Source: JBEKVE01 sp049514335 (GTDB lineage: Bacteria; Actinomycetota; Acidimicrobiia; Acidimicrobiales; UBA8190). Taken from it: DNA of 20,905 nucleotides. How positions within the stretch are numbered: the first letter of the stretch is position 1; the number at the start of each line of letters is the position of its first letter. Of the stretch, positions 7,620 through 14,480 are shown in pieces. The DNA is taken from NCBI GenBank assembly GCA_049514335.1, contig JBEKVE010000033.1, forward strand, positions 1-20,905, read 5' to 3'. A model generated the notes under the pieces. It ran no database searches. It worked only from the letters and a program-made list of their open reading frames with translations, and was not told the origin of the DNA. Position numbers and translations under genes: made by a program.

Positions 7620-8637
7620 GGTGTCGCCGCCTCGATCGCACGCCACCGCCACCGGCACCGAACCGGCCGACGGCGAGCGACGCGCCGTAGCCCAAGCCGG
7701 CGGCCGCCAACCCGGCCACGACCATGGCCGACCGCAGCGCACCTGAAGGGTCGCCCCGGAGGGCCTCGACAAGACCGGCGACCACGGCCCTCGGAAGCGT
7801 CACGGCCGTGTAGTGCCGCTCCGACGACAGGGCGTCACCCGCCCCGGCGCGCCGCGTCACCGCCGCCTTGGACAGGCCTTCGGCGTAGCAGCGTCGCAGG
7901 AAGTACCCGACCCGGGCGCGCTCGGGGCCGACGTGGTGATCCACCACCGCCTGTGGCACGTGGAGGAAGACGATGCCCGCCATGTGCTGACTGGCGCGCA
8001 CTGCGAACTCGGTCTCCTCGCAGCCGAGCGGCAGCGTACCGACACGCCCCATGGCGGTGTCGAAGCCGCCGAGCTCGTCGAAGAGCCGCCGGCGCATGGA
8101 CATGGACGCACCGATGGGGTTGCGCACGGGCGCCACCACCTCGGGCAGGCCGCGGTGGCTGCACCCCACCACCCAGTCGAACTCGGGCGGGAACCACCGG
8201 GGGCGCTCCCCGCCGGCCCACAGGGGGTTCACCAGGCCACCGGCTCCCGCCACGGCCGGATCGTCGAACCGCTCCAGCAGGGCCCCCAACCATCCGGGGT
8301 CGGCGACGGCGTCGTCGTCGAGGAAGGCGATCACGTCACCGGTGGCGACGCCGATCCCGGAGTTGCGAGCGCCGGCCAGGCCCCGGGTCTCCCGGTTGGC
8401 CACGACCTCGACGTCGGCGTGGAAGGACGCCCGGCACCGCGCCAGCAACGCCTCGTTGTGGTCCACGACCACCACCACCTGGTCGGGCGGCCACTCCTGG
8501 TCGCGAAGAGACGCCAGGGCGGCGACCAGGGTGTCCCAACGTCGCTCGGTGTAGGCGCACACCACCACCGTCACCGTGTGGACGCCCGTGTCAGCGACGG
8601 GCCCGGTGGCGGGCACGACAGGCCGCAACGCCGCCAT
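7612..8637 (-). CDS. GT2 family glycosyltransferase with C-terminal membrane segment
   Basis: A 341-residue GT-A fold, family GT2 enzyme. VTVVVCAYTERRW (22-34) opens the nucleotide-binding fold. NRETRGLAGARNSGI (81-95) and FLDDDAVADPGWL (105-117) carry the metal/NDP-sugar DDD motif (107-109). GCEETEF (205-211) provides the likely catalytic acidic residues. The opening and the RCYAEGLSKA segment (249-258) resemble the group annotated as glucosyl-dolichyl-phosphate glucuronosyltransferase (AglG-like); this is from memory of the family, and the sugar is uncertain. A hydrophobic stretch at about 303-323 followed by a basic tail could anchor the enzyme to the inner face of the membrane. It starts at ATG 8637, sharing one base with the GT-C stop (TGATG), and its end overlaps the flippase start by 8 bases. 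All this points to one co-translated glycan operon. Confidence 0.86.
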   Translation of the reverse strand: MAALRPVVPATGPVADTGVHTVTVVVCAYTERRWDTLVAALASLRDQEWPPDQVVVVVDHNEALLARCRASFHADVEVVANRETRGLAGARNSGIGVATGDVIAFLDDDAVADPGWLGALLERFDDPAVAGAGGLVNPLWAGGERPRWFPPEFDWVVGCSHRGLPEVVAPVRNPIGASMSMRRRLFDELGGFDTAMGRVGTLPLGCEETEFAVRASQHMAGIVFLHVPQAVVDHHVGPERARVGYFLRRCYAEGLSKAAVTRRAGAGDALSSERHYTAVTLPRAVVAGLVEALRGDPSGALRSAMVVAGLAAAGLGYGASLAVGRFGAGGGGVRSRRRHRG

Positions 8638-11600
8638 CAGAGGGGCTTGGCGGCGACGACCCTGACCGACGACGTCGCCGTCGAGGGCGGAAGGACGAGG
8701 GTCTGGGTGGCGGTGGTGGCTTGGAGCGGCGTCACCACCGGCACACCTCCGGGACCGGTGGCGTCGAGCGTGGCGCCGGGCGCGGCCGTCGCCAGCTGCA
8801 CGGTGGCGAGGGTCTGCCCCGACGCGTCGGTGCTGAGCGTCACCTGATCGGGCGCGTGCCATTCGGTGCGCGCCGTCAGGGTGGCGACGACGATGCCCCC
8901 GGCGAGCAGGAGCGTGGCGGCGACCACGCTCAGGCCGGCGCCGGTCCACACGAGCTGCAGCTGCCCGGAGCGCCGGGTCACGAAGACGGGCTTCCACGGC
9001 CGGTCCCCGGCACCGAACAGGGGGTCGCTCGCCTTGCCCCGCGTGGCGACGAGCGCCACGGCGGCGACGATGCCCAAACCCCCCAGCCCGATGATCGTGG
9101 GCGACACGTGGGTGGGGATGAAGACGGCGGCACCGATCATGACGGCCACGATCGAGCCCAGGGTCCAGCGCACCACGGCGGTGCCGGTCACCGGGCGGCG
9201 CGTGCGACGGCGCCGTATCCGGACCAGGACGAGCAGGCCCACACCGGCGGCGGCCACCATCACCGAGATGTCCGCCGCCATGGGTGCGGAGCCGGCGTTG
9301 GCGGGCGCCGGCGGGGCCGGGGTCCCCAGGATCCCGGAGAGGTCGTACACCTGGATGGGGCCGTTGTCGTAGACGAGGCGCGCCCCGGGCACGGTGGCGA
9401 ACTTGTGCAGCTCGGCGGCGGTGAGGCGCGTGGGCTTGGCCGTCTCCCCCGGCTCGATGTAGGCGCCGAAGTAGGGCAGGGACTCGGTCATGCGGTCGTC
9501 GACGACGATGTAACGGATCTGCGCCTGGCGGACGAGGCTGCGCTCGTAGGTGCCGATGGTGCGGTCGAAGTACAGCGGCCCGGTGTTGACCAGCCCGCCG
9601 ATGGCCGTGACCGGCTCGATGCTGGCCAGGTCGGCCAGCAGGACGCCGTTGTCGCGGTCGGCGGCGACGTGGGTGCCGGGCGGAATGTGCGTGCGAGCCC
9701 ATTCGGCCACGGCCAGCGAGGGCGCCCCGATGGAGCGGTTGTCGGCACCCACCAGGTACCGCCCCGTCACGAGACTCCAGTCCGGCCCCGACCCGAGGAG
9801 CGTGGTCCCGAGGAAGCACGCAACCAGAACGAGGAGCAGCAGGGCGTGACGGCCTCGTCGGGCGAAGGCGCCCAGGTGCAGCGCCAGCCATCCCCCCACG
9901 ACGACGGCGACGCCGAAGAAGATGAACGTGCTCGCCCGTGCCCCGACGTCGGAGCTGTTGGTGGACAGCCGTGCGAGCAGCGTGAGCGGGTATGACACGG
10001 CGACGAGCACCGCCACCCAGCGCACGGATCCGCCCCGGACGGTCCGGCCGCGGATGGCCGCCCACGCTGCGGGCAGGATGACCAGGCAGGTGGCGGCGGA
10101 TGCCGCCAGCATGAGCACGATCTCCCATTGCGGGGCGGCGGGCGCGCCGGTGGCGGTGTGGAAGAGCTGCCGGGTGGCGTGCAGGTGGGCGATGGCGTTG
10201 CTCAGGCTCGTCAAGGCGTTACGGAAGATCGGCTCCAGGTAGGCCCACAGCCGCGTGCCGACGAACGCCGTCCAGATGCCGACCAGGACGCCGGCGAAGG
10301 CGGCGGCGCCGCCCACCACGCCGGCCGACACCCCCTGGCGGCCCATGCGCAGGACGACGGCGATGGCGGCCAGGAAGGCCACGGTGAGCCAGGCCGTCAG
10401 ATGGTGCGTCACGGCCAGCGCGGAGACGACCGCCAGCGCCAGCACGAAGTCGAGCATGAACCGGCGGTTGGCGATCCGGCTCAGCATCGACGGCGAGGGA
10501 CGCTCGGCGGACACCCCGTCACCGAGAAGGTCCGAGGACACCGTCTTCGTGGGGAACAGTTGCTGGTACGCGGGATCAATGAGCACACCGGGTGTGCGCG
10601 CCGGCAGCGGTACCCGGACGCGTCCCCGACGGGTGAGAGCCTCGAAACGGTTGGCCTCCCGCGTGGCGTTCATGATCAGCAGCACGACGCCCACGGCCAG
10701 TGCCAGGGCCAGGGTCTCGTAGGCGTACTGCTCGTCGAAGGAATAGAACTGCGGGTTGGCGGCGTAGACGAGCACGCCGAGGCCTCCGGCACGAGCCGAC
10801 CCGCACACCCGCTCCACCACCAGGAAGACGCACACCACGAGCAGGGCGCGGGCGATCAGGAGCACCACGTCCTGGGCGAGCAGCACCGGAAGGCCGGTCA
10901 ACCACTTCACCGCAATGGTGAACACCTCGAGGCCGGGGAAGTACGGGCTCACCGGGAGCACGGTGTTGGTGACGTGCAGGGAGTGGTTGTGCAGCAACTG
11001 GTTGAGCGTCGCCCCGTGGATCATCTCGTCGAAACCATCGAAGACGAGAGGGCTGCGGATGACGGCCGACACCAAGAGCCCCACACCGAGGACGAGCGAA
11101 ACGTAGATCCGCTCACGTCGAGACGCGCCGTGGAAGGTCAGGCGCCAGGCGCACGGCGCGAAAATGACGGCCAACCCGAGCAGGAAGAGGGGCACGACGG
11201 GGCCCGCATGGCCGGTCCGTCCCAGGGCGTAGGCGATCCCGTCGATGAGGACCCCGACGCTGGCGATGACCGCCACCGTGCCGAGGCGCGACGGATAGGA
11301 AGCCGGTGTGGTCTCGGACGACGGGCGCGGCAGATCGATGGGACGCAGGCCGACGACACCGTTGCCCGGACCCGGCGAGTCCTGCTCGGGGTCGGGGCTG
11401 CGGTTGACCGCCACTGCCGTGGTGGGCTCGTCGGCCACGATGGCGCTCTTGCCGTTGCCGTTGTGAACGGGGGCGCTCTTGCCGTTGCCGTTGCCGTTGC
11501 CGTTGTGAACGGCGGCGCTCTTGCCGCTGCCGTTGCCGTTGTGAACGGGGGCGCTCTTGCCGTTGCCGTTGTGACCGGCGGCGCTCTTGTCGTGCCCGGG

Positions 11601-11918
11601 ATCACGGTTGGCCACGACTGGGGGTGCGACGGGTGCGGTGGCCTCAGGCTCCAGGTCCATCGGCGTCGCCGTCGTCGTCGCGTCACGGGTCCTTCTCCGC
11701 AGCAGGCGCCGCATCCGGGACGCTGCGGGCGACGGGGTCACCACCTCGACACCGCTGTCCCCGCGCCCCGCGGCTTCGTCCTCGACTGTGGACGGCGCTG
11801 CCTGAGCGGCACCGGGGCCGGTCGGCTCTGTGGCGGGGTCGTCAGTGCCGGCGCGTGCCGCCGCCGCAGCAGCGGCGGCGCGTGCCGCGATGGCGATTCG
11901 CTCGGAGATCTTCGTCAC
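8637..11918 (-). CDS. Large multi-spanning GT-C-like glycosyltransferase or polymerase
   Basis: A 1093-residue membrane protein. Residues 1-210 are low-complexity, with a poly-Ala stretch (13-22) and an Asn-Gly repeat tract (116-159). At least 16 hydrophobic segments follow, roughly at 212-232, 239-258, 270-287, 345-369, 376-388, 401-417, 488-523 (two), 531-551, 598-622, 632-650, 661-680, 690-709, then 881-901, 914-934, 940-957 and 989-1012. The loop after the third segment holds FDGFDEMIHG (293-302), placed where GT-C enzymes keep their catalytic acidic residues. A soluble domain lies at about 711-880 and a beta-rich tail after 1013. GT-C enzymes use lipid-phosphate sugars outside the membrane, which fits the DPM1-like gene upstream. 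An O-antigen polymerase-like role is an alternative. The GTG 11918 start overlaps the flavoprotein stop as GTGA. Confidence 0.75.
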   Translation of the reverse strand: MTKISERIAIAARAAAAAAAARAGTDDPATEPTGPGAAQAAPSTVEDEAAGRGDSGVEVVTPSPAASRMRRLLRRRTRDATTTATPMDLEPEATAPVAPPVVANRDPGHDKSAAGHNGNGKSAPVHNGNGSGKSAAVHNGNGNGNGKSAPVHNGNGKSAIVADEPTTAVAVNRSPDPEQDSPGPGNGVVGLRPIDLPRPSSETTPASYPSRLGTVAVIASVGVLIDGIAYALGRTGHAGPVVPLFLLGLAVIFAPCAWRLTFHGASRRERIYVSLVLGVGLLVSAVIRSPLVFDGFDEMIHGATLNQLLHNHSLHVTNTVLPVSPYFPGLEVFTIAVKWLTGLPVLLAQDVVLLIARALLVVCVFLVVERVCGSARAGGLGVLVYAANPQFYSFDEQYAYETLALALAVGVVLLIMNATREANRFEALTRRGRVRVPLPARTPGVLIDPAYQQLFPTKTVSSDLLGDGVSAERPSPSMLSRIANRRFMLDFVLALAVVSALAVTHHLTAWLTVAFLAAIAVVLRMGRQGVSAGVVGGAAAFAGVLVGIWTAFVGTRLWAYLEPIFRNALTSLSNAIAHLHATRQLFHTATGAPAAPQWEIVLMLAASAATCLVILPAAWAAIRGRTVRGGSVRWVAVLVAVSYPLTLLARLSTNSSDVGARASTFIFFGVAVVVGGWLALHLGAFARRGRHALLLLVLVACFLGTTLLGSGPDWSLVTGRYLVGADNRSIGAPSLAVAEWARTHIPPGTHVAADRDNGVLLADLASIEPVTAIGGLVNTGPLYFDRTIGTYERSLVRQAQIRYIVVDDRMTESLPYFGAYIEPGETAKPTRLTAAELHKFATVPGARLVYDNGPIQVYDLSGILGTPAPPAPANAGSAPMAADISVMVAAAGVGLLVLVRIRRRRTRRPVTGTAVVRWTLGSIVAVMIGAAVFIPTHVSPTIIGLGGLGIVAAVALVATRGKASDPLFGAGDRPWKPVFVTRRSGQLQLVWTGAGLSVVAATLLLAGGIVVATLTARTEWHAPDQVTLSTDASGQTLATVQLATAAPGATLDATGPGGVPVVTPLQATTATQTLVLPPSTATSSVRVVAAKPL
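11443..11594 (-). repeat. In-frame Asn-Gly tandem repeat tract within the GT-C gene
   Basis: Units beginning GCGCTCTTG on the plus strand start at 11443, 11473, 11515, 11551 and 11581, with lengths of 30, 42, 36 and 30 bases plus a partial fifth. On the coding strand they give repeats of KSA, a short spacer and HNGNG. Unit length differs by multiples of six bases, the size of one Asn-Gly codon pair, so replication slippage would change length without breaking the frame. The tract lies in the predicted cytoplasmic N-terminal tail. Confidence 0.9.
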
Positions 11919-13222
11919 GCCGCGCTCTCCTGGTCCGTCAACGAGCTGTCGCGGCCGCCGTCGGTGACCCGGGAGCGCACGCGTGTGGTCACGCCGGCAC
12001 AGATCCTCCTGGCGGCGAAGTCCGTGCCTGCGACAAAGCGCAACATCGGACCGAAGGTGCCGGCGGCGGTGAGTCCGGCGAAGAACAGACCTGCGGCCGA
12101 CGACTCGAAGCTCGGGGAGAGACGGGGGAAGGGGCCGGTGGTGTCGACGGACGCCACGAGGCCCGGGCGCAGGAACCCGAGACGTCCGAGGTCGACCTGG
12201 TAGCCCGTCGCCGCGATGACGTGGTCGACGTGCAAGATGCCGGACCCCTGCTCGGGGCTGTACAGCACGAGATCGACCCCGTAGCCGCCCATCGTCGCCG
12301 ACGCCACCCGGTACCCCAACCGCATGTCGATGTCGGGGGTGAACCGGGGGTGGAGCCACCACGCCCCGGCAGGCCCGAGAATGCTGCGCAGGAACCGCAT
12401 GCGCAGGGACTCCGGGAGGAGGTGGTACGACCCGGCGTAGCGGGTGAGGATGAGATGGGTCCACCCGGAACCGAGGGGCGCGGGAGGGCGCCGCATCCGC
12501 CCCCAGACGCTGGACGGGCCCGGCGATGGCGGTCCGGCCCAGAGAACCGGTGGGTTCCGTACCACCAGGTGCACGGCGGCTCCGGCCTCACGCAGAAGCA
12601 CGGCGGACTCGAGCGCCGACTGCCCGGCGCCCACGACCGCCACGCGGCGTCCGGCGAAGACGGAGAGATCGGGGTGGTCCGACGAGTGCGACACGGGAGG
12701 AAGGCCGTCCCCGGCACCGGCGTCGGGGGCACCTCCGGCGCCCGTCAGGTCCGCCAATTCCTCCGGGACGTAGGCGAATGGCGCGGGACCGACCGACACC
12801 ACCACGTTGGCGGTGACGAGGCGCTCCCCGGTTTCGAGCTCGACGCGGTAGCCATCGGACCCGTGCTCGACGCTGCGCACCAGTGTGTCCTCGAGGTGCG
12901 GCACGAGGTGCTGCGCGAACCAACGCCCGTATCGCACGAACTCGTCGACGGGGATGGGCCGCTCACCACCTCCATCGTCGTAGGGCGTGATGCCGTCGTG
13001 CTGACAGAAGTCGCCGATGCCGAATCCGGGCCGGGGTGTGCCGATACTCGAGTCGATCGACGTCGACTTGAGGAACATGCCACGGGGCATGTTGTCCACC
13101 CAGCCCGCCATGGTCGAGCCGAACACCCGGCAGGCGACACCGCTCTCACTGAGATGGCTCGCCACCGCCAGCCCGTACGGACCGGCTCCGATGACGACCG
13201 CATCGGGTCGTGACAAAGACAT
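11915..13222 (-). CDS. FAD-dependent monooxygenase-like flavoprotein
   Basis: A 435-residue protein with two dinucleotide-binding folds. GAGPYG (12-17) near the N terminus should bind FAD, and VVGAGQSALESAV (196-208) should bind NADPH. An ATGY motif (338-341) and the closing FAGLTAAGTFGPMLRF segment (381-396) are typical of flavin-containing and N-hydroxylating monooxygenases such as the lysine/ornithine hydroxylase group. These enzymes oxidise amines, thioethers or ketones; the substrate here is unknown. The start is ATG 13222, just after a strong ribosome binding site. It lies between two glycosyltransferases in one operon, with a 25-bp gap upstream and a GTGA overlap downstream, so it may oxidise an amino-sugar, a lipid carrier or a glycan substituent. 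A reductase-like role of the same fold is the main alternative. Confidence 0.82.
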   Translation of the reverse strand: MSLSRPDAVVIGAGPYGLAVASHLSESGVACRVFGSTMAGWVDNMPRGMFLKSTSIDSSIGTPRPGFGIGDFCQHDGITPYDDGGGERPIPVDEFVRYGRWFAQHLVPHLEDTLVRSVEHGSDGYRVELETGERLVTANVVVSVGPAPFAYVPEELADLTGAGGAPDAGAGDGLPPVSHSSDHPDLSVFAGRRVAVVGAGQSALESAVLLREAGAAVHLVVRNPPVLWAGPPSPGPSSVWGRMRRPPAPLGSGWTHLILTRYAGSYHLLPESLRMRFLRSILGPAGAWWLHPRFTPDIDMRLGYRVASATMGGYGVDLVLYSPEQGSGILHVDHVIAATGYQVDLGRLGFLRPGLVASVDTTGPFPRLSPSFESSAAGLFFAGLTAAGTFGPMLRFVAGTDFAARRICAGVTTRVRSRVTDGGRDSSLTDQESAA

Positions 13223-13226
13223 GGAG

Positions 13227-13233
13227 TCCTCCC
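13227..13233 (-). promoter_or_regulatory. Ribosome binding site of the flavoprotein gene
   Basis: The minus strand reads GGGAGGA, a strong Shine-Dalgarno sequence, with four bases before the ATG at 13222. It supports that start and suggests independent ribosome loading within the operon. Confidence 0.75.
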
Positions 13234-13247
13234 GGAACGAGCGTCGG

Positions 13248-14051
13248 TCAGGTGCGGTGGGCGGCTTTGTGCTCGCGCATGATGGTGCGCAGGACCCGGA
13301 ACCCGTCAGGGAAGCTCTTCAAGTTCGAGTTTCCGTGACGCCGGGGCATCTCCATGCTCGGGATCTCGGCGATGCGCAGGCCGGCGCGCACGGCACGGAC
13401 CGTCAGCTCGGTCTCGATCTCGAATCCAGACGACAGCAGGTCGAGGTGTTCGAGGTACTTGCGGTAGAACCCGAAGTACCCGTAGCAGAGGTCGGTGAGC
13501 CGGGTCTGGTACATGGCGTTGGCCACGGCCAACAGCCCGCGGTTGCCGGCGCGCCGGAAGGCGGTGAGGTCGAGCGAACCCCCACCGGCCACGAAGCGCG
13601 AGCCCTTCACGAAGTCGAACCCGTGCTCCAGGAACCACACGAAGTTGGGAATCTCCTCGGGCGCCATGCTGCCGTCGGCGTCCATGGCGATGATGATGTC
13701 GCCGCGCGCCGCGGCGAAGCCGGCCCGCAGGGCGTACCCCTTGCCGCGGCGGTGCTCCGAGACGATGCGGATGTCGGGCCGGTACGACAGCGCCATGAGC
13801 TGGGTGACGTCGGTCGACAGGCCGTCGACGAGGATGACCTCGTCCACGCGGGTCGGCACATGGCGCAGGACGGTGGGGAGATTGCGGGCCTCGTTCTTGG
13901 CCGGGATCACGAGGCTGACGGTGGCGCGCTTGGAGGGGCGGCGGGCCACGTCCACCACGGGCTCCGACGACGCCCCGTTGCGCGACGTGCCGTTGGTGCC
14001 GTTCTTGGCGGGGGCGGCCGCCCCGTTGGTGAAGCGCGAGACGCTGGTCAT
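13248..14051 (-). CDS. DPM1-like GT2 glycosyltransferase
   Basis: A 267-residue GT2 enzyme resembling polyprenyl-phosphate (dolichol-phosphate) mannosyl/glucosyl transferases. VSLVIPAKNEARNLP (45-59) opens the fold, EVILVDGLSTD (71-81) follows, and AMDADGS (122-128) holds the metal-binding DAD. CYGYFGFYRK (189-198) and GFEIETEL (209-216) match the conserved C-terminal part of the catalytic domain. There are no C-terminal membrane helices, so it is the short, soluble form. Residues 7-30 are rich in Asn, Gly, Ala and Ser and look disordered. The expected reaction is NDP-sugar plus polyprenyl phosphate giving a lipid-phosphate sugar, which the GT-C protein downstream could use. ATG 14051 is preceded by GGAG at a suitable distance; an upstream ATG at 14213 is less likely because the added residues look like non-coding sequence. 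It appears to be the first gene of the operon. Confidence 0.88.
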   Translation of the reverse strand: MTSVSRFTNGAAAPAKNGTNGTSRNGASSEPVVDVARRPSKRATVSLVIPAKNEARNLPTVLRHVPTRVDEVILVDGLSTDVTQLMALSYRPDIRIVSEHRRGKGYALRAGFAAARGDIIIAMDADGSMAPEEIPNFVWFLEHGFDFVKGSRFVAGGGSLDLTAFRRAGNRGLLAVANAMYQTRLTDLCYGYFGFYRKYLEHLDLLSSGFEIETELTVRAVRAGLRIAEIPSMEMPRRHGNSNLKSFPDGFRVLRTIMREHKAAHRT

Positions 14052-14480
14052 GGACTGCTCCGGAATGGGGCGTTGCGCACGCGCCGGCCGGCCGCCTCGG
14101 TCATGCGAGTCTGGGTCATGCCCTTCGTGCCCCCGTCTCCTGTCGACTGCGCCCGGGCCGGTGCGGCTCCCGAAGGGAGGTCCCGGCGTGCCTGCTCGGC
14201 TCCGCCACCGCACCCTCTGGTAACGGTGAGTAGTGAGCCGCTGTCACTGAGCGAACATCACGCATAGTGGCGGTCGAAGCTCACCGGGTCGACAACGTCT
14301 TGCCAACACCCCGACAATTGCCACCTGCACAGGGACTTCCCAGGATCAAAACTGCAACGCGTGTCATGGGAGCCACGAAATGAGGTAATGCCGCAGCCAC
14401 CAGGGAAACGGCGCGTCGGGAGGGCGGGTTGCGGGCCGCGGAAGGTCCCGCGGCGGCCCGGAGAGGGGCGTGCGACGGAG
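14052..14480 (-). promoter_or_regulatory. Intergenic region, presumed promoter region of the glycan operon
   Basis: A 429-bp stretch with no convincing gene, and less GC-rich at about 14220-14400 than the surrounding coding DNA. Because both flanking operons run leftward, it should hold the end of the carrier-protein operon (hairpin at 14433-14459) and the promoter of the DPM1-like gene. An interrupted palindrome, AGTGA-N7-TCACT, lies at 14232-14248. I cannot assign a confident -35/-10 pair. Short ORFs here have no ribosome binding site or recognisable product. Confidence 0.5.
14433..14459 (-). terminator. Possible hairpin terminator after the carrier-protein operon
   Basis: Arms GGGCCGC (14433-14439) and GCGGCCC (14453-14459) are exact reverse complements around a 13-base loop that can pair further (CGCGG with CCGCG). 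It lies about 20 bases past the stop of the double hydrolase gene. No T-run follows, so it is at best a GC-type terminator or an mRNA 3' stabiliser. Confidence 0.4.

Noticed and set aside
7152..9995. A 947-codon plus-strand open frame
   Set aside because: Low-complexity shadow of the flippase, GT2 and GT-C genes; no recognisable motif.
11443..11594. Possible CRISPR array from the spaced repeats
   Set aside because: Repeats are contiguous, vary by six-base steps, lack unique spacers and are in frame within a coding sequence.
11624..13213. A 529-codon plus-strand open frame opposite the flavoprotein gene
   Set aside because: The opposite strand has two dinucleotide-binding motifs and a strong ribosome binding site; this frame has neither.
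13017..14267. A 416-codon plus-strand open frame opposite the DPM1-like gene
   Set aside because: Shadow frame; the minus strand encodes a clear GT2 with a DAD motif.
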